From the NCBI GenBank assembly GCA_013792005.1, contig VMSU01000137.1:1-48546 (forward strand): a stretch of 48,546 nucleotides of DNA, given 5' to 3'. The notes beneath the pieces were generated by a model, which saw only the letters and a program-made list of their open reading frames with translations, had not been told where the DNA came from and searched no databases. The translations under genes were made by a program, and so were the position numbers. Within the stretch, counting starts at the first letter, position 1, and each line of letters begins with the position of its first letter. The DNA is from Desulfobulbaceae bacterium. GTDB taxonomy: Bacteria > Desulfobacterota > Desulfobulbia > Desulfobulbales > VMSU01. Shown one piece after another: positions 34,746-42,610 of this stretch.

Positions 34746-36692
34746 TCAATATTTCTCTTGTCCCCACATGTCTGCGGTAAATCTGATGACCTTGTTTCGA
34801 CCTTCCTCTTTTGCCCGGTAGAGGGCCACATCGGCAAATTTAATCGCCTCCCAGAAACCATCCGTGTCCTGCGGAAATTCACTAACGCCGATGCTTATAG
34901 TCTTCTTCAAGGTCCCGGTAGGGACATTAATCACGGTATCTTCCATAGTTGCGCGTATTTTCTCAGCCAGCGCCATGGTGTCTTGGGTACTCTTCACGTC
35001 AATGAGCAAAACTATAAACTCCTCCCCCCCGTAACGGATCACCATATCCGAGGCCCTGACGCAGCTCTTCAACACCTCTGCCGTCTTAATCAGAACAACG
35101 TCACCAGTTTCATGACCATAGGTGTCATTGACCACCTTGAAAAAGTCCATATCACACATCAAGATACCAACTCTGGCGCCGCGCCGAACGGTACTGGCCA
35201 CCAAGGTGTTGGAATACGTTTCAAGGAAACGCCTGTTGTAGAGGTCGGTCATGGGATCACGCATGGTGGTCTCATGCAGGGCTGAGGCAAAACGTTTTGC
35301 CTCGATTACCGGTGTTGCCTCCTGAATATAACGAGTGGCCCTTTTCACCAGAAGCTCGAAATTTTCTCGGCTTTGCGGAGCGCTTGCAATCTCATGAAGG
35401 AACTGGACCACACCAACGACCTTGCCGTTGGCGATCATGGGGATACAATGATGCTCAAAAAGATCTTTATGAGGGAACTGTTTGCAGATTTCAGGGAATT
35501 CAAGGGATGAAATGGCATGGCCGGTGCGTTTGGCCCGACAAAAATTTGATTCTTCAAAAATTTCGGCACTGCAGACGTAATCAAAATTAGAGGCATAAGC
35601 CACAGACATGTTATTTTTTGATCCGGTAATCTCGTAAATATACAGTTTATCCAGATGGTATCGGTCCTGTAAGAGCCGAGCCAAACGAAGATTAACTTCA
35701 GTAGTGGATTCTTCCTCCTCAATAATCGCCTTAAATGTATTGAGGCTGAAGATATTATCAACCATGATGTTCAACTGATGAGCAAGCCGACCAACTTCAT
35801 CATTGCTTTTGACCTCAATTCTCTGGGAACGATCCCCCTCCCCCCTGGCGATGAAAGTAATCTTTTCCAGAATACTCCGTAAGGGAGTCGCAATAATAAA
35901 AATATACAGCAAGGTAGCAATCGCTAGAATTACAGCAATACATATTCCGATAATAATCGAACGAGATTTGGAGACATTGATAATATGTTCCAGTTCTTTA
36001 AATTGATCATTTTGGTCTTTATTACTCTCAACTGCCATGTCAATCAGCAGTCCATACACATCACCAAGAGATTCATTCAACTCAGAGACAAGTTCATCTT
36101 TTTCATCAACATCGCATTGACCCAAAAGACACTGATTCAGCGCCTGATTGGATTGTTCCAAGACAAGTGCTTTTTCTTTAATAGAGTCAAAAATAGCATT
36201 GATGCGAGGATCGTCTGACACCTCAACTACAAAGACATCGAGAGTTCTCTTTGCGACCTTGGCAACATCCTGGACTGCTCCTCCATTTTGCAACGCGTTG
36301 ACCATGAGATTCAAATCGGCAAGTCGTTGTTCATTGGCAAGGATATCGTAGTCGTTCTCAGAAAGTTGCGGTTTTGCGAGGATGTGAATAAGAGAAATCT
36401 TAAACCCATTGATTGATCGCAAGATATATTGGCTTATTTTATATTGGGGAATAAAAACATCTTTAATGACATGATTTCTGACTGCAATTCTTTCAAGTGT
36501 GATGGTGTTAAAGGAAATCAGCAAGGAAAACCCAAGAAGAGATACCACCAGTATGCCAATTAATTTTCCGGTAATACTGGTATCAAGGCATTTTTGAAAA
36601 AAACACCCCAAAAATGTTCCGGAAGGACAGTCGATCAGACCAAAGAGCGAAAATGTTTTTTTCTTAGCTTGAGTGGGTTCTGTGGAAGTCAT
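34746..36692 (-). CDS. Membrane-bound diguanylate cyclase (4HB-HAMP-GAF-GGDEF)
   Basis: Makes cyclic di-GMP. The 648 residues include TM1 (about 43-60), a helical periplasmic sensor (about 70-240), TM2 (about 243-270), HAMP (R-S-I-L-E-K-I-T-F-I-A-R-G-E-G-D), a GAF-like domain (about 325-455) and a C-terminal GGDEF domain with the active motif G-G-E-E-F at 555-559. R-A-S-D lies exactly five residues before that motif, forming an inhibitory I-site, so product feedback is likely. It stands alone; a family-1/family-2 repeat cluster lies just upstream and may contain or disturb its promoter. Confidence 0.94.
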   Translation of the reverse strand: MTSTEPTQAKKKTFSLFGLIDCPSGTFLGCFFQKCLDTSITGKLIGILVVSLLGFSLLISFNTITLERIAVRNHVIKDVFIPQYKISQYILRSINGFKISLIHILAKPQLSENDYDILANEQRLADLNLMVNALQNGGAVQDVAKVAKRTLDVFVVEVSDDPRINAIFDSIKEKALVLEQSNQALNQCLLGQCDVDEKDELVSELNESLGDVYGLLIDMAVESNKDQNDQFKELEHIINVSKSRSIIIGICIAVILAIATLLYIFIIATPLRSILEKITFIARGEGDRSQRIEVKSNDEVGRLAHQLNIMVDNIFSLNTFKAIIEEEESTTEVNLRLARLLQDRYHLDKLYIYEITGSKNNMSVAYASNFDYVCSAEIFEESNFCRAKRTGHAISSLEFPEICKQFPHKDLFEHHCIPMIANGKVVGVVQFLHEIASAPQSRENFELLVKRATRYIQEATPVIEAKRFASALHETTMRDPMTDLYNRRFLETYSNTLVASTVRRGARVGILMCDMDFFKVVNDTYGHETGDVVLIKTAEVLKSCVRASDMVIRYGGEEFIVLLIDVKSTQDTMALAEKIRATMEDTVINVPTGTLKKTISIGVSEFPQDTDGFWEAIKFADVALYRAKEEGRNKVIRFTADMWGQEKY

Positions 36693-36728
36693 TGGTAAAC
36701 CATATCAAAGTTTTTATGAGGAAAGCTC

Positions 36729-37045
36729 GTAACTGCTCAGGTTGTCGGTTTACGGTTTACGGTGATTGGGTCCTGCCAATGGCTGAGGGCACACTGACAT
36801 TGAGTATCATGCGATGATTTAGTAAACGTTCAGCAGCACCGCATCTGCTTTGTCATCGGCCTGGTTCGCATACCATATGTATAGCTCACGGGCCTCTTTC
36901 GCGCATCTGCAGCACTGTGAACGTTTACAGTTCCGGGGTTACCTGTAGTTTCGGTACCCCTGGTGAACTGTCACATGATTTATGCCTAACCATGATTCTT
37001 TTAACCGTAAACCGATAACTGATTACCGTTAACCTGTGTCGTTAC
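36729..37045 (+). repeat. Repeat family 1, copy C, carrying a nested family-2 MITE
   Basis: Outer ends are GTAACTGCTCAGGTT (36729-36743) and AACCTGTGTCGTTAC (37031-37045), inverted relative to each other. Inner arms CGGTTTACGG and CCGTAAACCG also pair. Without the insertion at 36822-36974 and its duplicated octamer, the element would be 156 bp, like copy F. It fills most of the 36693-37075 gap. Confidence 0.85.
36814..36982. mobile_element. MITE family 2 (153 bp) inserted in a family-1 repeat, with 8-bp target duplication
   Basis: Element 36822-36974, flanked by ATGATTTA at 36814-36821 and 36975-36982. Copy F of the host repeat has a single ATGATTTA at the matching place (48243-48250), so this is a dated insertion. 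It starts GTAAACGTTCAGCAG and shares CATCTGCTTTGT and TTTCGCGCATCTG with the other family-2 copies. Confidence 0.88.
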
Positions 37046-37075
37046 AAAAAGCGATAAGTCCTTCAGCGTAAGTCC

Positions 37076-37480
37076 CTACTTAATGACGTCTTTTTTTCGA
37101 ATACCACTAAGCTCAATATCTAACGCATTGACTGAAAGTAAAATTTCACGAAAAGACAACCCTAAGGAAATCATCATCAAAATTAAGCTTAAACTAAATA
37201 TTATTTTCCCAACAAAAATTTCTCCGGCAAAAAGCACAAACAGGCACAAAACACACAAGAAAAGACTGGCAACACCAAACGCCTGCATATTTCTAATCAG
37301 ATACAATCTTTTCCTCAAACTATCTATCTGACCAACTAATATATCATCCTGATTAAGTTTGTATTGAGAATGGAGCATACGAACACGTCCACCAATTGTA
37401 TTGAATCGATTGGTATATGCCACCAACAACAGTGAAATCGCAGGAAAGAGTAGAGCTGGTGTAGTTAAGGTAATGTCCAT
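37076..37480 (-). CDS. DUF2721-like small membrane protein
   Basis: A 134-residue inner-membrane protein with three predicted helices: residues about 7-24, 70-90 and 92-112. The motif N-R-F-N-T-I-G-G-R-V-R near 24-34, and a charged helix with R-K-R-L-Y-L-I-R-N after it, match the DUF2721 family of unknown function. It is flanked by repeats on both sides and has A+T-richer composition than its neighbours. Confidence 0.75.
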   Translation of the reverse strand: MDITLTTPALLFPAISLLLVAYTNRFNTIGGRVRMLHSQYKLNQDDILVGQIDSLRKRLYLIRNMQAFGVASLFLCVLCLFVLFAGEIFVGKIIFSLSLILMMISLGLSFREILLSVNALDIELSGIRKKDVIK

Positions 37481-37609
37481 AATGGCTGTTTAGCTAAAAG
37501 GCTATGGAATTTTGACTAAACGGCAGGACAGCGCTTGCTGTCTCCATCTCCCTCCAATCTACATTCTCACCCCTTAATATACCTAGTAAATAAAGTTCCT
37601 GACCATCAT

Positions 37610-37786
37610 TGATGGTCTCGCAAAAAGTCACGGGATGGCTAAGCAAAAGGGCCGACATACAGGTAAGCGATCGAAGAGAGACTCCGAGGCGCAGTGTGCT
37701 TTTGCGAATGAGGCCACACATATGGTGTGCCGAATGAGCAAAAGTGCGCTGCAACGCAGTAGATCGGGCTTTTTGCAACGCCATCA
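37610..37786. repeat. Repeat family 3, copy 2 (177 bp)
   Basis: Ends TGATGGTCTCGCAAAAAG and CTTTTTGCAACGCCATCA are inverted. The first about 60 bp match the family-3 copy at 29317-29396 on its other strand (AGTCACGGGATGGCTAAGCA, GGCGCAGTGTGCTTTTGCG); the rest is extra. It occupies most of the 37481-37789 gap; an ORF across it (37494-37790, minus) is repeat-derived and not counted as a gene. Confidence 0.8.
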
Positions 37787-37789
37787 TCA

Positions 37790-38794
37790 TTACTTGCTCG
37801 CAATAATCGCTTCCAGACTCTGATCTGGTCCGATCCGCCCGTGAGCCAAGTCCAAACTATGAATCCCCCCTTGCCGCCAGCGGGATACTCGATACAGCTC
37901 GCCGAAGAGGAATCCTGGTCGCCCCTCCAAGCCGTCCCCCTCGACTAACTCCGCTCCACGGCGAACAGTATCCATCATCCGCGGGGGCTGAGTCAGATGA
38001 TAAGGATTTCGTTCAATCTCACCCCGGTGACAGGACAGCGCCGCCACCAGCCAGGCCACGCCACTAACATCAAGGCCAATAAGGAGGTTGGGCGCAGCCA
38101 TAGGACGCCAGAATTCTGTCTCGACTGCCAAGACAGAATTCGCCCCCAAAGTAAATATCGCCAGAGCGGCGCTCACCAGACGGTGGGTCGCGATATGGGT
38201 CGGGTGATGATCCTCTTCGTGAGGCAATAAAACAATATCAGGGACTAGCTCGCTAAAAACTACGGCAAGGGCCTCGACCACAATATCCCAGTCTGGACAA
38301 TCTTCACCCGCCTTGAGATCAAACTCCACCGGCATCGACAACTGTCGGCACTCAAACCCGACCACGGCACAGGCAGCGTGCAGTTCCTGCCAACGGGCCT
38401 CCTGACGAGAAGAATCGCTGCCCAAGGTTATCGCAAGGTTGACAACTCTGGCACCCTGCTCATGGCGCAATCTAAGGGGTAAAGCGCCAGTCAGCATCTC
38501 ATCATCCGGGTGGGGCGAGCAGAGCACCACCACTGGAGACTTGCCGACACGTAGTAAGCGATCACAGGACACCCCATTTCGCGCATCTGGGGTGCCCTGC
38601 AATCGCTTACAGTTCTGAGTTAGAGCGCAGTTTCTAGTCGTTACCCCGTGATCACTTACCCCGGCACAGCCTGTGCTAAGCGCCGCATGACCGGACAAAC
38701 CACTCAATCGCACTCCCTGCTCGTAGGCCTTAGCATAGGCCTGCACATAAGGCAGCCACCGGCTCACCCCCTGCCGACCACTTAATTCATCCAT
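37790..38794 (-). CDS. PIG-L/LmbE-family deacetylase with MITE-derived linker
   Basis: Zinc-dependent N-deacetylase of the PIG-L family, acting on N-acetylglucosaminyl-type substrates. In 334 residues the catalytic motif is P-H95-P-D-D98-E and the third ligand is in H-E-E-D-H-H-P-T-H. A short N-terminal segment (residues 1-45: W-L-P-Y-V-Q-A-Y-A-K-A-Y) precedes it. Residues about 46-81 are encoded by a family-2 palindromic element that has been read through in frame. The catalytic domain looks complete, so the enzyme is probably active despite the insertion. It starts 22 nt after the DUF362 gene and is probably co-transcribed with it and DUF493. Confidence 0.88.
   Translation of the reverse strand: MDELSGRQGVSRWLPYVQAYAKAYEQGVRLSGLSGHAALSTGCAGVSDHGVTTRNCALTQNCKRLQGTPDARNGVSCDRLLRVGKSPVVVLCSPHPDDEMLTGALPLRLRHEQGARVVNLAITLGSDSSRQEARWQELHAACAVVGFECRQLSMPVEFDLKAGEDCPDWDIVVEALAVVFSELVPDIVLLPHEEDHHPTHIATHRLVSAALAIFTLGANSVLAVETEFWRPMAAPNLLIGLDVSGVAWLVAALSCHRGEIERNPYHLTQPPRMMDTVRRGAELVEGDGLEGRPGFLFGELYRVSRWRQGGIHSLDLAHGRIGPDQSLEAIIASK
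38554..38659. repeat. MITE family 2 copy (106 bp) inside the PIG-L coding sequence
   Basis: Ends GTAAGCGATCAC (38554) and GTGATCACTTAC (ending 38659) are inverted. The inner hairpin GTAAGCGATCACAGGACACC pairs with GGTGCCCTGCAATCGCTTAC around ATTTCGCGCATCT, a motif shared with the other family-2 copies. No clean target duplication remains. It is translated as residues about 46-81 of the deacetylase. Confidence 0.8.
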
Positions 38795-38816
38795 TGAGGA
38801 AACCTGACTAAAGATA

Positions 38817-39626
38817 TCATTTCACCTCGCAAACCGTCAACGGTTCAGCCTCGCCCAAAACACCGTGGGCCATATAGATATGACCGATCTGTCGCCAATC
38901 GACCCCAAGGAGTTCCGCACCATAGGCATCAATCGCGACCGGATCGGCGCTTACGGCCAACCGATTCTTGGGCGGATCACAAACAGGCCCCCACAGATGG
39001 GCCTCAGGCATCCCCACCGTGGCATCGAGCACCGTAAAGTCAGGGGTGCGATAACGATTCAAGTCAAACACAGCATTCTGGATATCCTCATGAAATGAGG
39101 CCTTCTTCCAGTGGCCATCCTGCTGATAATAGGCGGGCGGCGCAGCCCCCACCATATTTTTCATAGTGAGAGTCAGTCCGGCCATGGAGTGAGCCTTCAG
39201 CACCGGAACCGAGATCAGAAAGGAATCGAGCACCACCTCGGGCAGATACATCACCGGCCAGCGCCGGCACTGGGAGTTTGCCAACCGCCTGAGCGGCGCC
39301 TCGTTTAAATCGATAAGGGTAACCCCGGCGGCCTCGGCCATGGCAGTATACCCCTGACTGCGAAAGACCTGCCAGGTATCATATTTCAATGACCCGCACC
39401 CATCGGCAACAACACAATCACAGTCAGGACGAAAAGCTCGCAGATAGCTGACAATCTCAACAATCAATCCCACAGGTGTGGTCATCGGCGGCGGCTGATC
39501 TGCAACCAGGTTTGGCTTGATCAACACTCTCCCTGAACGTGGCAGAATATCGACAAGTCCAGCCGCGTCCAAGAGAGCCCCAAGCTGGCGCCAGCCAATA
39601 AATTCACTTGTATAAACCGCAGCCAA
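38817..39626 (-). CDS. DUF362-domain protein
   Basis: A 269-residue protein of the DUF362 family, common in anaerobes and often fused to ferredoxin domains; the fusion is absent here. Marks: L-I-K-P-N-L-V (about 36-42), V-V-A-D-G-C-G-S, P-V-L-K-A-H-S-M-A-G-L-T-L-T-M-K-N-M-V-G near 140-159 and A-V-S-A-D-P-V-A-I-D-A near 226-236. The function is not established. The only plausible start is TTG at 39626, 3 nt after the DUF493 stop; no ATG or GTG exists upstream before an in-frame stop. It forms an operon with DUF493 and the deacetylase. Confidence 0.85.
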   Translation of the reverse strand: MAAVYTSEFIGWRQLGALLDAAGLVDILPRSGRVLIKPNLVADQPPPMTTPVGLIVEIVSYLRAFRPDCDCVVADGCGSLKYDTWQVFRSQGYTAMAEAAGVTLIDLNEAPLRRLANSQCRRWPVMYLPEVVLDSFLISVPVLKAHSMAGLTLTMKNMVGAAPPAYYQQDGHWKKASFHEDIQNAVFDLNRYRTPDFTVLDATVGMPEAHLWGPVCDPPKNRLAVSADPVAIDAYGAELLGVDWRQIGHIYMAHGVLGEAEPLTVCEVK

Positions 39627-39628
39627 AG

Positions 39629-39889
39629 TCAGATCACCATGACAACGGCAGGATGGCTCTTAAACAGGGCAAACAGTTCATTGCGCTCAACCTCATCACG
39701 AACAACGAGATCGATGTTCCAGCTATGATACTTACCACCAGTGCTCCCCTTGGAATAAAACAAAAGAAACTCACGACCAGAAAGGATGGCCTCCACAGCC
39801 TCCCGCACCCCGTCCCGGTCCTGTCCAATTACCCGGTAGGACCACTGACAGGGATAGACTATCACACCATTCTCTCGGTCAATCTCCAT
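39629..39889 (-). CDS. DUF493 (YbeD-like) small protein
   Basis: An 86-residue regulatory-type ferredoxin-fold protein. The start is the ATG at 39889, preceded by TGAGG, rather than 35 codons upstream. The DUF493 pattern is visible: Y-P-C-Q-W-S-Y-R-V-I-G, then S-K-G-S-T-G-G-K-Y-H-S-W-N-I-D-L-V-V and a final V-V-M-V-I. E. coli YbeD sits beside lipoate genes, but no such gene is here. It is first in the DUF493-DUF362-PIG-L operon. Confidence 0.8.
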   Translation of the reverse strand: MEIDRENGVIVYPCQWSYRVIGQDRDGVREAVEAILSGREFLLFYSKGSTGGKYHSWNIDLVVRDEVERNELFALFKSHPAVVMVI

Positions 39890-40017
39890 GACACACCTCA
39901 TCAGGGGATATTCACGGCTCGCGCCGATCACACGCAGGCGCCAGTGGATAAACGACCGGAGCCCTGCATATTTTCTTAAAAACACAGGGATCAATTCAAA
40001 AAAACCCCTTCTAAGTT

Positions 40018-40070
40018 ACAAATCATTTATCGATATCTAAATGAAATCGATAAATTTTCTGACGATTTGT
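40018..40070. promoter_or_regulatory. AT-rich palindrome, operator or terminator
   Basis: Inner arms TTTATCGAT (40026-40034) and ATCGATAAA (40046-40054) are perfect inverted repeats. Outer arms ACAAATC (40018-40024) and GATTTGT (40064-40070) also pair. It lies between divergent operons, so it fits an operator as well as a terminator. Confidence 0.5.
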
Positions 40071-40224
40071 ATCTTTCATAATAAATACCGGCGGCATCCC
40101 GGTTGGGAAGCTGAACAGTTACGGTTCTGGGCTTCGGCACCTTTCTGGGTCAGAAGGTGGATAGTTACACAAAAGTTAGGCTTAATTTGAAACCCTCACT
40201 TAACATCCCGGCAACAATACAGAG

Positions 40225-40241
40225 CTGGCAAAGGAAAGGCA
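40225..40241 (+). promoter_or_regulatory. Weak sigma-54-like promoter upstream of hydrogenase operon
   Basis: CTGGCAAAGGAAAGGCA keeps the -24 GG and -12 GC at the right spacing (TGGCA ... GC), but not the T-T before the GC. It is about 260 nt before hybO. Confidence 0.25.
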
Positions 40242-40501
40242 AGTCCAGAAATCATCAGCAGCATCTCCAGAGCCAGATTCCAGGACCAAAAAGACAAGCG
40301 CATCATTAAATACTTTACTCCTATTATTCACCACATTATTGATCATTATAAAGAAAAAAAGGAATTGCCATATTAAAATTACGTGGTATATCGTGATAGG
40401 TAATAGTACTTACGTGGCAGTACATAAAGAAGCGCCGCCACTAACACGATTCGATTCACCGAACGTACTTACCACGCCTGCCAATACCACAGGGAGGGAA
40501 C

Positions 40502-41632
40502 ATGAAGACAGACAATTTCAAAAGCATCAAGGCTCAACTCAACGGCATTTCCCGCCGAGACTTCATGAAATACTGTTCGATCATGGCAAGCTCCATGGGC
40601 CTGTCCACTGGTATGGCGCCCAAAATCGCTGAAGCCATCGCCAATCCAGCCCGACGTCCGCCAGTTATCTGGCTGCACGGCCAAGAATGCACCGGCTGCA
40701 CCGAGACCCTGCTCCGCCCGTCCCACCCCACCCTGGAAAATCTGATCCTGGACATCATCTCCCTCGATTACCACGAAACCTTGAACGTCGGCTCCGGCCA
40801 TCAGGCAGAGGCCGCGCTCAAACAGTCCATGCAGGAAAACGCCGGTAAATACATCCTGGTCATTGAAGGCGCTATTCCCATTAAAGAAAACGGCATCTAC
40901 TGTATGATCGGCGGCAAGACCTTCATGAGCATGGTGGAAGAGACCGCCGCCCGTGCCGGGGCCATCATCGCCATCGGCTCATGCGCCGCTTGGGGCGGAA
41001 TCCCCTCGGCCGCCCCCAATCCCACCGGCGCCATTGGCGCGACAGAACTGCTCCAGGGAAAAACCGTCGTGTGCATCCCCGGTTGCCCTCCCAATCCGTA
41101 CAATTTCCTCTCCACAGTGGTCCACTTTTTGACCTTCGGCTCTCTTCCTTCCCTTGACGACCAAGGCCGTCCCAAATTCGCCTATGGCCGCCTGATCCAC
41201 GAAAACTGCGAGCGCAGGCCCCACTTCGATGCTGGCCGCTTTGCCGAACAATTTGGCGACGAAGGGCACCGCTTAGGCTATTGCCTTTACAAACTAGGAT
41301 GCAAGGGTCCTGTTACCCATGCCAACTGCCCCGAGATCCTGTTTAACGATGTTGGTGGCGGCACCTGGCCGGTGGGCACCGGCCACCCCTGTTTCGGCTG
41401 CGTCGAGAAAGGCATCGGCTTTAATATGCCCCTATTTACCCAGGCTGAGATCCAACATCCCACACCGTCCGCCATCCAAGCGCCGATTACTCCAGACCAC
41501 CCGAGCGGGGCAACAATTCAAGGCGCCGCCCTGGCAGGTGCGGCAGTGGGGGCCGTCATCGGGGCTAGCGCCATCGCCATGAAGAATCTCGGCAACGCAA
41601 AAAGAGATGGTCAATCTTCCAAGGAGGATTAG
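40502..41632 (+). CDS. hybO: Periplasmic [NiFe] hydrogenase small subunit (Hyb type)
   Basis: Electron-transfer subunit carrying three Fe-S clusters. The 376 residues open with a Tat signal (S-R-R-D-F-M-K at 17-23), so the folded heterodimer is exported. Proximal-cluster ligands begin at C63-T-G-C66; later ligands include A-I-G-S-C-A-A-W-G-G, C-I-P-G-C-P-P-N-P and the medial/distal group C-P-E-I-L-F ... G-H-P-C-F-G-C. The extra cysteines of oxygen-tolerant group 1d enzymes are absent, so this looks like a standard oxygen-sensitive subunit. A C-terminal membrane helix (about 343-362, Ala/Gly rich) anchors it. The start follows GGGAGGGA. Confidence 0.95.
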   Translation: MKTDNFKSIKAQLNGISRRDFMKYCSIMASSMGLSTGMAPKIAEAIANPARRPPVIWLHGQECTGCTETLLRPSHPTLENLILDIISLDYHETLNVGSGHQAEAALKQSMQENAGKYILVIEGAIPIKENGIYCMIGGKTFMSMVEETAARAGAIIAIGSCAAWGGIPSAAPNPTGAIGATELLQGKTVVCIPGCPPNPYNFLSTVVHFLTFGSLPSLDDQGRPKFAYGRLIHENCERRPHFDAGRFAEQFGDEGHRLGYCLYKLGCKGPVTHANCPEILFNDVGGGTWPVGTGHPCFGCVEKGIGFNMPLFTQAEIQHPTPSAIQAPITPDHPSGATIQGAALAGAAVGAVIGASAIAMKNLGNAKRDGQSSKED

Positions 41633-41634
41633 GC

Positions 41635-42606
41635 ATGAAACTCAAACGGAGAGACTTTCTCAAGGCCACCGGAAGCGGGCTCCTGATGGCAGCGGCCGGA
41701 CCTGTCACAGCTCTGGCTCGCACTGAAAAAAAGGCCCTTGCCCCCGAGGCGGTGGGCATTCTCTATGACTCGACACTGTGCATTGGTTGTCAAGCCTGTA
41801 TGGTAGAGTGCAAAACCGCTAACAAGATGCCCCAAGAGACTGATGACCCTTTCCGTCGCTGGGACAACCCTCAAGACCTGTCCGCCACCACCTTAAATAT
41901 TATCAAACGGTACACAAACGGCTCAGCGGCGGCTAAAGACCAAGAGCAAGACGGCTATGCCTTTATCAAACGCCAATGCATGCACTGCATCGACCCCTCC
42001 TGTGTCTCTGCCTGCCCGGTGACAGCCCTGCACAAAGACCCTACCAGCGGGATTGTCTCCTACGATAAAAACGCCTGTATCGGTTGCCGCTACTGCCAGA
42101 TCGCCTGCCCCTTCAATATTCCCAAATTCCAATGGAGTTCGACTACACCGGAAATCATCAAGTGCCAACTCTGCTCGCACCTGCTGAAAGAAAACAAAAT
42201 CCCGGGCTGCTGCTCCTCCTGCCCCACTGGGGCTTCGTTGTTTGGTCCGGTGTCTGCCCTGATCGCAGAAGCCAAACGACGACTGCGGCTTGAGCCTGGC
42301 GCCTATAGCGACTTCCCCCTCAATGCCATTGCCCCCGGCGATTCAGTCCGGTCCAGCTCCCGTCAGGCAGGGCGCTATATCGACCATCTTTACGGAGAGA
42401 ACGAGATAGGAGGAACCCAGGTGTTGCTGCTCGCAGGGGTCCCGTTCACTAGACTCGGCCTCCCCGAACTACCGGACGAAGGGTATGTCCGGTTGGCCGA
42501 TGGCATCCAGTATGCCATCTACAAGGGCATGGCTTATCCGCTGGTGCTCCTTGGCGCCCTGGTCTACATGATCCGTAAGGGCGATAACAGCGACAAAAAG
42601 GAATAA
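41635..42606 (+). CDS. hybA: HybA-type four-cluster ferredoxin subunit
   Basis: Carries electrons between the small subunit and the membrane subunit HybB. In 323 residues there is a Tat signal (K-R-R-D-F-L-K at 4-10). Four cysteine sets follow: C-I-G-C-Q-A-C-M-V-E-C, C-M-H-C-I-D-P-S-C-V-S-A-C-P, C-I-G-C-R-Y-C-Q-I-A-C-P and C-Q-L-C ... C-C-S-S-C-P. A C-terminal membrane helix (about 297-315) precedes a basic tail. A strong AAGGAGGA lies at the end of hybO, which stops 2 nt before this ATG. Confidence 0.95.
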   Translation: MKLKRRDFLKATGSGLLMAAAGPVTALARTEKKALAPEAVGILYDSTLCIGCQACMVECKTANKMPQETDDPFRRWDNPQDLSATTLNIIKRYTNGSAAAKDQEQDGYAFIKRQCMHCIDPSCVSACPVTALHKDPTSGIVSYDKNACIGCRYCQIACPFNIPKFQWSSTTPEIIKCQLCSHLLKENKIPGCCSSCPTGASLFGPVSALIAEAKRRLRLEPGAYSDFPLNAIAPGDSVRSSSRQAGRYIDHLYGENEIGGTQVLLLAGVPFTRLGLPELPDEGYVRLADGIQYAIYKGMAYPLVLLGALVYMIRKGDNSDKKE

Positions 42607-42610
42607 TGCC

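Larger units (their letters stand above)
39890..40501. other. Regulatory region between divergent operons
   Basis: This 612-nt gap separates the minus-strand DUF493 operon from the plus-strand hydrogenase operon. It holds the AT-rich hairpin at 40018-40070, a short family-2-like fragment with a hairpin around CACCTTTCTG (about 40118-40168), a sigma-54-like sequence near 40225, and two TTACGTGG motifs (40379-40386 and 40410-40417). No gene is seen. Confidence 0.55.

Noticed and set aside
37494-37790. 98-residue ORF on the minus strand
   Set aside because: Most of it lies in the family-3 repeat, with no family resemblance.
40502-41632. Oxygen-tolerant hydrogenase small subunit
   Set aside because: The extra cysteines near the proximal cluster that define oxygen-tolerant enzymes are missing (C-T-G-C-T-E only).
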